Shown piece by piece: positions 1 to 5,076 of a stretch of 7,571 nucleotides of DNA. The position numbers and the translations under genes were made by a program. The stretch's first letter is position 1. Every line of letters begins with the position of its first letter. Source of the stretch: Candidatus Wolframiiraptor sp. (lineage in GTDB: Archaea > Thermoproteota > Nitrososphaeria_A > Caldarchaeales > Wolframiiraptoraceae); NCBI GenBank assembly GCA_003660635.1, contig QMUP01000037.1, positions 1-7,571 of the forward strand, written 5' to 3'. The notes beneath the pieces were generated by a model. It searched no databases. It saw only the letters and a program-made list of their open reading frames with translations, and was not told where the DNA came from.

Positions 1-194
1 CCAATCCAACCCTTACTTTCTAGGCTCTCGAGGACTTCGTATATCTTGGAGTATGGGACGCCGGCGGCTTCACTAATCTGGTTGGCGGTCATGTTTCCTC
101 GCTCTAAGAGCGTTATATAAACGCGCATCTCATAATCGGTTAACCCAAGGTTGTGCAAGGCTTTCCTGAGCCTGTCGCCGATGGAGGTCACCAT
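1..194 (-). CDS. TrmB-family HTH transcriptional regulator, 5' part only
   Basis: Reading leftwards from an ATG at 194, the frame stays open to the window edge and gives about 64 residues. These form a winged-helix DNA-binding domain: a lead helix with LGLTDYEMRVYITLLERG, then NQISEAAGVPYSKIYEVLESL, the recognition-helix region. This is the signature of the TrmB family (known from the archaeal sugar-responsive repressors TrmB and TrmBL). The ligand-binding domain that would identify the effector lies outside the window, so the target is unknown. A TATA-like element at 228-237 gives a leader of about 10 bases. It lies downstream of the thermosome gene on the same strand, separated by 111 bases and a T-tract, so it is probably transcribed separately. 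In-frame codons continue upstream of 194 as far as a stop near 232, but contain no ATG or GTG. The family call is firm; the function is open. Confidence 0.8.
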   Translation of the reverse strand, partial: MVTSIGDRLRKALHNLGLTDYEMRVYITLLERGNMTANQISEAAGVPYSKIYEVLESLESKGWI

Positions 195-225
195 GACTAG
201 ACCCAGTACTAACTCTTCCTTTACA

Positions 226-240
226 AGTATTTATTTTAAT
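226..240 (-). promoter_or_regulatory. TATA-like promoter of the TrmB-family gene
   Basis: On the minus strand an A/T-only stretch, AAAATAAATA (228-237), lies about 38 bases before the ATG at 194. The usual archaeal spacing of about 25 bases would place the transcript start near 206. Inferred from sequence only. Confidence 0.4.
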
Positions 241-263
241 AATAATGATAAGAATGTGAGGCC

Positions 264-281
264 GATTTTTAAGAAAAAATG
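264..281 (-). terminator. T-tract terminator after the thermosome gene
   Basis: About 26-40 bases after the thermosome stop, the minus strand reads CCCATTTTTTCTTAAAAATC, with a six-T run (274-279). Archaeal RNA polymerase commonly terminates at oligo-T tracts. The ATTTTT/AAAAAT arms also form a weak A/T inverted repeat, but there is no strong GC hairpin. Confidence 0.5.
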
Positions 282-305
282 GGAGCGGGGGAGTTCTTAC
301 TCAGA

Positions 306-1925
306 TCAGGATTTAGGAGGTTTCTCCTCGGTGGTCCTCCTAGTGGCGGCGATCACGTCGTCAATTCTTAGTATCATCGCCGATGCCTCAAAGGCGCTCT
401 TCAGAATCTGCTCCTTAACCTTGATCGGCTCGATTATACCGGCGTCGAACATGTTCTGGACTTTACCTGAGATCACCTCTACACCGTATCCGTGGTCACC
501 CTTCTCATGCTTCGTCCTCAGTTCGGTCAATATCTCAACGGGCTCCAATCCGGCGTTCTCGGCGAGAGTTCTCGGGATCATCTCCAGGCTCTCCGCAAAA
601 GCAATCATTGCAAGCTGCTCCCTTCCCGGGTACTTAGGCGCCTCCTTTCTGATCATGCTTGCTAGCGCCATTTCAGTGGCTCCGCCTCCAGGGACGTATT
701 TCAGGTCCCGGATTAGCGATATCAAGTTCATTATCGCGTCATTAAGCGCGCGCTCTGCTTCGTCGAGCTGCCTCTCTAGTCCGGCTCTGATTAGTATGGA
801 GACGGCTTTCGGGTTCTTGCACTCGCGGACGAATACCATTTTGTCTTCTCCGACCTTCTTTTCCTCTACTAACCCGGCTGATCCTAAGTCTTTCTCACTT
901 AGGTCCTCGAAATTCGTGACGATCCTGCCACCTGTCGCTTTCGCCAGCTTCTCCATATCAGATGATTTAACCCTCCTAACGGCGAGTATACCCGCCTTTG
1001 CTAGGAAGAACTGAGCGATATCATCTATTCCTTTCTGGCAGAACACGACGTTAGCGCCTACCTTCACCACTTTATCTACCATCTCTTTCAGGATCGTAGT
1101 TTCCTCATCGAGGAATTCTTTGATCTTAAGCGGATCTCGGATTCGGATCTCGGCGCTAAACTCGGTTTTCTCTATCTCAAATGGGGCATTTATCAGCGCT
1201 ATCTTGGCGTTTACAACGCGCTTCGGCATCGCCGGATGGACCACTTCTTTATCGATTATAACGCCGTTGATCAACTCGCTTTCTAGAAGACTCTTACCCA
1301 CCTTCTTGATTATCTGGATATGATCCTTATCCGCATATGGTTTCCCATCTCTCTCCTCGATGACGTTTAGGACAGCGTTTATCGCGAGATCAGCTATGTG
1401 ATCCGTCGCGAATCCGAGGGACTTACTCCCGAGGGATGTGTTAACTATCTTCTTCAGCGTTGCCTTATCATCGAGTTTAATTGGTTTAGCTATCTTACTC
1501 AAGGTTTGTAGTGCTATATCGAGCGCCCTCCTGTATCCAGTTATGACTGTGCTCGGATGGATCTTCTGCTCTATCAGATCTTCCGCGCGTTTGAGGAGTT
1601 CTCCCGTTAGAATCACGACCGTCGTCGTTCCATCTCCGACGCTTGTGTCTTGTGCTTTTGCGACCTCGATTAACATTTTAGCCGCTGGATGCTCGACGTC
1701 CATCTTGTCTAGAATGGTTGCACCATCATTTGTTACGATGACGTCACCTATACTGTCCACTAAAATCTTATCCATTCCCTTTGGTCCAAGCGTCGTCTTC
1801 ACCATCTCAGCGATTATCTTCGCAGCCGCGATGTTGTTTCTTTGAGCAGTTCTACCCCTCGTTCTAGAAGTTCCCTCCTTAAGGATCAATACCGGTTGAC
1901 CGGCTTGTGGGACTCGACCAGCCAT
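306..1925 (-). CDS. Thermosome subunit (group II chaperonin)
   Basis: ATP-driven cytosolic folding chaperonin that assembles into a double-ring cage with a built-in lid. The 539-residue product is full length for the family. Equatorial ATP-site motifs are intact: LGPKGM (46-51), NDGATIL (66-72), GDGTT (97-101), PGGGATE (412-418) and ILRIDDVIAA near the C-terminus. Asp396 in ERALNDAI sits where the catalytic aspartate of chaperonins (GroEL D398 equivalent) is expected. The middle of the chain, roughly 150-405, covers the intermediate and apical domains. The tail ends in acidic/basic residues and lacks the Gly-Gly-Met repeats of some thermosomes. I chose the ATG at 1925 because a strong GGAGGTG sits nine bases upstream; the in-frame GTG at 1937 overlaps that site and would add only four residues. 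The histone gene lies upstream on the same strand with a 120-base gap. Alpha, beta or gamma type cannot be assigned here. Confidence 0.97.
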   Translation of the reverse strand: MAGRVPQAGQPVLILKEGTSRTRGRTAQRNNIAAAKIIAEMVKTTLGPKGMDKILVDSIGDVIVTNDGATILDKMDVEHPAAKMLIEVAKAQDTSVGDGTTTVVILTGELLKRAEDLIEQKIHPSTVITGYRRALDIALQTLSKIAKPIKLDDKATLKKIVNTSLGSKSLGFATDHIADLAINAVLNVIEERDGKPYADKDHIQIIKKVGKSLLESELINGVIIDKEVVHPAMPKRVVNAKIALINAPFEIEKTEFSAEIRIRDPLKIKEFLDEETTILKEMVDKVVKVGANVVFCQKGIDDIAQFFLAKAGILAVRRVKSSDMEKLAKATGGRIVTNFEDLSEKDLGSAGLVEEKKVGEDKMVFVRECKNPKAVSILIRAGLERQLDEAERALNDAIMNLISLIRDLKYVPGGGATEMALASMIRKEAPKYPGREQLAMIAFAESLEMIPRTLAENAGLEPVEILTELRTKHEKGDHGYGVEVISGKVQNMFDAGIIEPIKVKEQILKSAFEASAMILRIDDVIAATRRTTEEKPPKS

Positions 1926-1934
1926 TTTTCTTAA

Positions 1935-1941
1935 CACCTCC
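1935..1941 (-). promoter_or_regulatory. Strong Shine-Dalgarno site of the thermosome gene
   Basis: GGAGGTG on the minus strand lies nine bases before the ATG at 1925. It decides the start: the alternative GTG at 1937 lies inside the site itself. It is the clearest Shine-Dalgarno sequence in the window; most other genes here look leaderless or nearly so. Confidence 0.75.
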
Positions 1942-1985
1942 TCTCGACTACCCTTATAATTAGACCGAAATCATCATCCATTGAG

Positions 1986-1999
1986 CCAAATATAAACCT
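1986..1999 (-). promoter_or_regulatory. Candidate TATA/BRE promoter of the thermosome gene
   Basis: The minus strand reads CTAAGGTTTATATTTGG here, a TATA-like core preceded by purines. A start about 25 bases downstream (near 1965) gives a leader of some 40 bases, long enough to include the Shine-Dalgarno site. A second A/T-rich element (CTAATTATAAGG, 1953-1964) is closer, but would place the start within or past the Shine-Dalgarno site. Confidence 0.4.
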
Positions 2000-2045
2000 T
2001 AGTAAATGATCTTCATATTGTACGGCAGTCGGCACTCTTTCCCCG

Positions 2046-2282
2046 TTACTGTGAAGAATAGTAGCCTCGTAGGAGGGTTCTGGCCGCCCGCTCTATATCC
2101 TCCCTCCTAACGGTCCTCCTACCAGCATATTGAGCCAAGCTTAATGCTTCTTTGGCGATCGCGGTTCCGAGCTCTTCCAAGATTCTCCTGAGCTCTTCTG
2201 CTGCATCCTCGCTGGCTCTAGCTGCGCCTGCTTTCTTAATTAACCTGTGAATTGGCGCCAGTGAAAGTTCGTTAGACCCCAA
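2046..2282 (-). CDS. Archaeal histone (HMf-like, single histone fold)
   Basis: DNA-wrapping chromatin protein of 78 residues; related archaeal histones dimerise and stack into hypernucleosomes. The single histone fold runs from LAPIHRLIKKAGAARAS (helix 1 and first loop, residues 8-24), through the long central helix (about 25-52), to AGRRTVRREDIERAARTLL (53-71). Arg13, Arg22 and the RRT at 55-57 match the DNA-contact arginine and R-K/R-T positions of HMfA/HMfB. The chain has a few extra N-terminal residues and a seven-residue tail, RGYYSSQ, beyond the usual end. The start appears to be a non-ATG codon, TTG at 2282: no in-frame ATG lies between it and the TATA-like element at 2325-2336. GAGGGG and GGGAG upstream could act as ribosome-binding sites. 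Transcribed toward the thermosome gene, with 120 bases between them. Confidence 0.95.
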   Translation of the reverse strand: MGSNELSLAPIHRLIKKAGAARASEDAAEELRRILEELGTAIAKEALSLAQYAGRRTVRREDIERAARTLLRGYYSSQ

Positions 2283-2323
2283 TTCTCTCCCAACCCCTCT
2301 ATTAAGAAAATGCTTAGCGGGAC

Positions 2324-2337
2324 ATATATTTAATAGT
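2324..2337 (-). promoter_or_regulatory. TATA-like promoter of the histone gene
   Basis: The minus strand reads ACTATTAAATATATGTCC about 45-55 bases before the histone start. A transcript beginning about 25 bases downstream (near 2303) would have a leader of about 20 bases carrying GAGGGG and GGGAG. Confidence 0.5.
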
Positions 2338-2360
2338 TTGTCGGCGTCGGCTGCGCGAAC

Positions 2361-2379
2361 CTCGGAGTATTACTCTGAG
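2361..2379. other. Perfect 8-bp hairpin in the histone/zinc-ribbon divergent region
   Basis: CTCGGAGT (2361-2368) and ACTCTGAG (2372-2379) can form an eight-pair stem with one G-U pair and a three-base loop (ATT). It lies between the two divergent promoters, outside any gene. No T-tract follows on either strand, so it does not look like a terminator. It could be a regulator-binding dyad or part of a small RNA; the sequence does not say which. Confidence 0.35.
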
Positions 2380-2425
2380 ACCCCGAAAGTACTTCACGAG
2401 AGTTAGGAAACAAAAGAAACGGGAA

Positions 2426-2438
2426 ATTCTTATTATAG
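2426..2438 (+). promoter_or_regulatory. TATA-like promoter of the zinc-ribbon gene
   Basis: AATTCTTATTATAGAG on the plus strand, centred about 36 bases before the ATG at 2469, implies a leader of about 10 bases or less. This fits the absence of a Shine-Dalgarno sequence in front of the gene. Confidence 0.45.
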
Positions 2439-2468
2439 AGAGAATGAACTCTAGTTAACGGCTCAGCG

Positions 2469-3275
2469 ATGTGGGAGGAGAAAATAATCTGCCCGCATTG
2501 TGGCAGAGAAACAAACAAGGCGCCATTCTGTAAGTTTTGTGGTAAACCTATAGATTTGGGGGAGGTAAGAGAGGTGAAAGAAAGTTCAGAACCAATTAAT
2601 GAGCACAAAGGTGAAGACGTGGAGGAGATTATGGAGAAAATTCCACCTCAAGAAATATCGGAAGAGCGGAGGATAGTAGAACAATTAGCCAATTTCTATA
2701 ATTGGAGACATAAGTTAATTGAACTTTTCCTAAACGGAGAGGCCGCAGCTGAAGTTTTCACCGAGATCTACAGGGAATATCGTTCCAGAATTCAATCGAT
2801 AAATGCCAAGCGTATGGAGCTCATAAGATCGCTTGAACAGAAAATGAGCGAATTGACCACGAGACTTGAGCAGTTAAAGGTCAGACACGAAGTCGGCGAA
2901 ATATCTGATAGACAATACATCACCGACAAGCTAGCCATAGACAGGGAACTATCAAAGATCAAACCCAAATTAAACATGTTGTATAATGCTTTCAATGTCA
3001 AACTGGCAGACATTCCCGATTACGAAGAAAAACTGAGAAAGTTTAAAGATGAAATCGCCGAACGAGGTAAATCTCTTGGACTGAGTCAGGAAGATGTCGA
3101 GATGATAATAGAAGATTTAGATGAAACTCTTGAATCGCTTAAAGGATTGTTGGAGCTTCATAGGAAGTTGAAGAAAGAACTCGATAAGATCGAGCTGAGA
3201 TACAGAATTGGAGAGCTGACCGAAGAAGAATATCAAGCAGCGAAACAGAAAATAGAGCGTCAGATGCAACTCTAA
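2469..3275 (+). CDS. Zinc-ribbon protein with coiled coils and SHOCT-like internal repeats, unknown function
   Basis: A 268-residue protein that I cannot assign to a named family. Residues 8-24 form a zinc ribbon with two CxxC knuckles, CPHC and CKFC (Cys8, 11, 21, 24), followed by an acidic linker (about 30-68). The rest is charged and predicted helical, with coiled-coil stretches near 110-165 and 210-268. A motif resembling the SHOCT type, RxxxGE(I/L)(S/T)xxxY followed by a basic helix, occurs at about 133-161 and 238-266. A weaker copy lies near 80-109 (LFLNGEAAAEVF), and possibly another near 196-215. There is no signal peptide or membrane segment, so it is probably cytosolic. The ATG has no Shine-Dalgarno sequence; a TATA-like element suggests a very short leader. 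It is divergent from the histone gene, and adenylate kinase follows after 42 bases. Oligomerisation or scaffolding is an inference. Confidence 0.85.
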   Translation: MWEEKIICPHCGRETNKAPFCKFCGKPIDLGEVREVKESSEPINEHKGEDVEEIMEKIPPQEISEERRIVEQLANFYNWRHKLIELFLNGEAAAEVFTEIYREYRSRIQSINAKRMELIRSLEQKMSELTTRLEQLKVRHEVGEISDRQYITDKLAIDRELSKIKPKLNMLYNAFNVKLADIPDYEEKLRKFKDEIAERGKSLGLSQEDVEMIIEDLDETLESLKGLLELHRKLKKELDKIELRYRIGELTEEEYQAAKQKIERQMQL

Positions 3276-3283
3276 CCCCAACT

Positions 3284-3296
3284 AATCTTTATGTCA
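3284..3296 (+). promoter_or_regulatory. Possible TATA-like promoter of the adenylate kinase gene
   Basis: ACTAATCTTTATGTC is centred about 28 bases before the ATG at 3318, the spacing expected for a leaderless archaeal transcript. The box is a weak match and the gap to the previous gene is only 42 bases, so read-through is also possible. Confidence 0.3.
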
Positions 3297-3317
3297 TAGA
3301 ACTCGATTAGAAATATT

Positions 3318-3932
3318 ATGGTTAGGGTAGTAGTTGTAGCTGTACCCGGCGCCGGGAAATCGACGATATTGAAGAAGCTTGTTGAGAAAATTCCTACGTT
3401 AAAAGTGGTAAATTTTGGTGACTATATGTTTGAGGAGGCAAGGAAATCCTTAGGCATCTCCGACAGAGATGAGATGAGGAGGAAAATTAAGCCAACCGAT
3501 TACAAAGCTCTCCAAGAAAAAGCCGCAAAAGAGATAGCCAAACTCGAAGGAGATCTGATAATAGATACTCACGCCGCCATTAAGACGCCATTCGGATACT
3601 ATCCAGGTCTCCCATCTAAAGTTGTTGAAGCCTTAGAACCCGACGCAATAGTTGTACTAGAGTTTAGACCTGAGGACATCTTACAAAGGAGGATGAAGGA
3701 TTTAAAGGCCGAGACCGGACAAAGGAGGGTCCGAGAGATAGAGGAAGCAGAAGAGGTCCAAGAACATCAAACCGTTGGAAAGGAACTCGCCATAGCAGCC
3801 GCGAACCACGTATGCTGCTATTTCCTGCATTTGAAATACCTCGAACCGCAAAAATATCCTTATCAACACGCTGAAGAAGCGGCAACAGCAATTGCAGATC
3901 TAGTTAGAAGGTTAAAAGGAGAACGGGGTTAA
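3318..3932 (+). CDS. adkA: Archaeal-type adenylate kinase (AdkA family)
   Basis: Cytosolic phosphotransferase that interconverts ATP + AMP and 2 ADP, belonging to the archaeal family that differs from bacterial Adk. The 204-residue chain has the P-loop region AVPGAGKST (8-16), VNFGDYMFEEA (31-41), RDEMRRK (50-56), the AMP-side signature DTHAAIKTPFGYYPGLP (83-99), the lid-like LEFRPEDILQRR (114-125) and EHQ (149-151). All of these align by eye with AdkA of methanogens. Two points differ. The first P-loop position, Gly in GVPGxGK, is Ala8 (codon GCT), and one residue before it is missing. The stretch near 163-185 (HVCCYF..QKYPYQHA) is longer and more aromatic than usual. The ATG has no Shine-Dalgarno sequence and is probably leaderless. 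The family call is firm; the effect of Ala8 on rate is unknown. Confidence 0.93.
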   Translation: MVRVVVVAVPGAGKSTILKKLVEKIPTLKVVNFGDYMFEEARKSLGISDRDEMRRKIKPTDYKALQEKAAKEIAKLEGDLIIDTHAAIKTPFGYYPGLPSKVVEALEPDAIVVLEFRPEDILQRRMKDLKAETGQRRVREIEEAEEVQEHQTVGKELAIAAANHVCCYFLHLKYLEPQKYPYQHAEEAATAIADLVRRLKGERG

Positions 3933-3946
3933 CTTCTGTTTTTATC
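3933..3946 (+). terminator. Short T-tract after adenylate kinase
   Basis: CTTCTGTTTTTATC follows the stop codon directly. The five-T run lies in the 23-base gap between two convergent genes, a reasonable place for an oligo-T terminator on the plus strand. Confidence 0.4.
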
Positions 3947-3955
3947 TGCATAACA

Positions 3956-4171
3956 CTATTTCCATTTTAATGTTATGAACGAGATATACACCGCGGCGAG
4001 GATTATCCAGGCGATTGTTAGTCCGTATATCCAGTCCGAAAGCTTCACTAGATTTGCGTAAATTACCGGGGTACAGGCGGCGAGTATTAGTATGGCGATC
4101 ATTATTATTTCGTTCAACCGCTTCATCTTGCATTCACCAGTTAACTTCCTCGCTTTAAGGGTAATTGTCAC
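3956..4171 (-). CDS. Small two-helix membrane protein, translationally coupled to TrmI
   Basis: A 71-residue protein of unknown function. After a basic N-terminal part (K6, R8, K9, K15, K17, R18) come two hydrophobic helices, about 22-43 (IIMIAILILAACTPVIYANL) and 47-66 (WIYGLTIAWIILAAVYISFI), ending in LKWK. By the positive-inside rule both termini would face the cytoplasm. The start is a GTG at 4171 whose GTGA overlaps the TGA of trmI. AAGGAG lies at proper spacing upstream inside the trmI end, so translational coupling is likely. An in-frame ATG 15 codons later (MKRLNE..) is an alternative, with a weaker GGTGA before it. The hydrophobic pattern and coupling argue that it is real. I do not recognise a family, and the tie to tRNA methylation may be only positional. 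Confidence 0.7.
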   Translation of the reverse strand: MTITLKARKLTGECKMKRLNEIIMIAILILAACTPVIYANLVKLSDWIYGLTIAWIILAAVYISFITLKWK

Positions 4172-4953
4172 GATAATTCTCCTTCTTTATAGGCTTTCCT
4201 CGCCGTCGTTATATACGCCGTATGTGCGTGCATCAAGTGTTCAGGCCGCGTCATCCCCCTTTTGACCCGTAAAGTCCTCAACAAAATTTCAACAGTCGTT
4301 ATATCTGCGAAACCCTCTGCTCTCAGCGCTTCCACGGTCTCGATCACCTGCTCAATTGTGGGACTTATCGAGACGAGTATCCCGCCGTCTTTTAACGCCT
4401 GTTTCGCGTTTGCGACCGCGAGCCATGGAGTCGGTATATCTAAGATTACGGCGTCAACATCTCTTTCCTCTATTTGTTTAGTCAAGTCTCCATGCTTCAA
4501 TTCGACGAACTCTCTTAATCCCACTTTTTCTAACCGTTTTTCGGCATTTTTAAGATGACCTTCCTCAACGTCGTAGCTGTACACTTTTCCGGTGGGGGCG
4601 ACATAATATGCGAGGATCGTTGTTAGGACCGCTGCCCCGGTTCCACCTTCAACCACCCTGCTTCCGCATCTGACACCGCTCATTAATACTATGTATCCAA
4701 GGTCTTTTGGGTATACTATTTGCGTTATTCTGGGGAAGTTTAGCACGCGGTCGAGGATTAGTGGGCGGGCGGCCACCCACGTTGAGCCCGTGTTGGTTTT
4801 AATTCTAGAGCCATAGGGCATTCCGATGACTTGATCTAGATCTATATAGCCCTCGCTACTGTGAAATCGCTTCCCCCTCCTAATTTCAAGTAGATATTTT
4901 TTCCCCTTAGACGTGATAAATAAGACCTTGTCTCCTTCCTCGATGACCTCCAT
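4168..4953 (-). CDS. trmI: tRNA (adenine-N1)-methyltransferase, TrmI family
   Basis: SAM-dependent enzyme that makes 1-methyladenosine at position 58 of the tRNA T-loop; the Pyrococcus enzyme also modifies A57. The 261-residue chain has a small N-terminal beta domain (about 1-75), then a Rossmann-fold methyltransferase. SAM motif I is VVEGGTGAAVLT (100-111), the acidic motif II is at Asp128, motif IV is ILDIPTPW (170-177, Asp172), and the C-terminal family signature is RPEH..HTAYITTARK (236-253). The usual GTGSG of motif I reads GTGAA, a mild variation. I chose the ATG at 4953. A TTG four codons earlier (4965) is possible, but has no Shine-Dalgarno sequence and lies at the predicted transcript start from the TATA-like element at 4984-4994. 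It overlaps the small membrane protein gene by four bases. Confidence 0.93.
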   Translation of the reverse strand: MEVIEEGDKVLFITSKGKKYLLEIRRGKRFHSSEGYIDLDQVIGMPYGSRIKTNTGSTWVAARPLILDRVLNFPRITQIVYPKDLGYIVLMSGVRCGSRVVEGGTGAAVLTTILAYYVAPTGKVYSYDVEEGHLKNAEKRLEKVGLREFVELKHGDLTKQIEERDVDAVILDIPTPWLAVANAKQALKDGGILVSISPTIEQVIETVEALRAEGFADITTVEILLRTLRVKRGMTRPEHLMHAHTAYITTARKAYKEGELS

Positions 4954-4981
4954 GTCCTTCGCCAAGATAACTTGAACAGCA

Positions 4982-4996
4982 TCCTTAAACTATTCC
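4982..4996 (-). promoter_or_regulatory. TATA-like promoter of trmI
   Basis: The minus strand reads GGAATAGTTTAAGGAT, with the A/T core about 35 bases before the ATG at 4953. That would give a leader of about 10 bases and places the TTG at 4965 at or before the transcript start. Confidence 0.35.
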
Positions 4997-5033
4997 CCCT
5001 TTTCAAGCCCAGAATCAACAAAATGGCTTACAA

Positions 5034-5045
5034 GACTTATAGAAC
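5034..5045 (+). promoter_or_regulatory. TATA-like promoter of the SagB-type gene
   Basis: GACTTATAGAAC on the plus strand lies about 38 bases before the ATG at 5077. A start near 5065 would leave a leader of about 10 bases, consistent with the lack of a Shine-Dalgarno sequence. Confidence 0.4.
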
Positions 5046-5055
5046 TCCAAGGTAG

Positions 5056-5067
5056 ACATCTAGATGT
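5056..5067. promoter_or_regulatory. Perfect 12-bp palindrome, candidate operator
   Basis: ACATCTAGATGT is its own reverse complement. It lies between the TATA-like box (5036-5042) and the ATG (5077) of the SagB-type gene, overlapping the expected transcript start. Bound protein at this position would block transcription, as for many archaeal repressors. No second copy was found in the window and the regulator is unknown. Confidence 0.35.
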
Positions 5068-5076
5068 AGAGATTAA

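Noticed and set aside
151..1014. A 287-codon plus-strand reading frame opposite the thermosome gene
   Set aside because: It is antisense to a clearly conserved chaperonin, is Ser/Ala/Ile-rich low-information sequence, and has no recognisable domain. It is a by-product of the codon pattern on the other strand.
1926..1937. GTG at 1937 as thermosome start
   Set aside because: The GTG overlaps the Shine-Dalgarno GGAGGTG, while the ATG at 1925 is nine bases downstream of it and begins the usual N-terminus.
2361..2379. Hairpin as a rho-independent-type terminator
   Set aside because: It lies upstream of both divergent genes, not after one, and has no T-tract on either strand.
2337..2428. tRNA gene in the divergent region
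   Set aside because: A GGTTCG-like stretch on the minus strand suggested a T-loop, but no acceptor stem, D-arm or anticodon arm can be built around it.
2330..2608. A 92-codon minus-strand frame over the divergent region
   Set aside because: It runs antisense into the zinc-ribbon gene, crosses the histone promoter and shows no domain or hydrophobic pattern of its own.
3942..4133. A 63-codon minus-strand frame overlapping the small membrane protein in another frame
   Set aside because: Its composition is highly charged and patternless, while the overlapping frame gives two clean hydrophobic helices and a coupled start.
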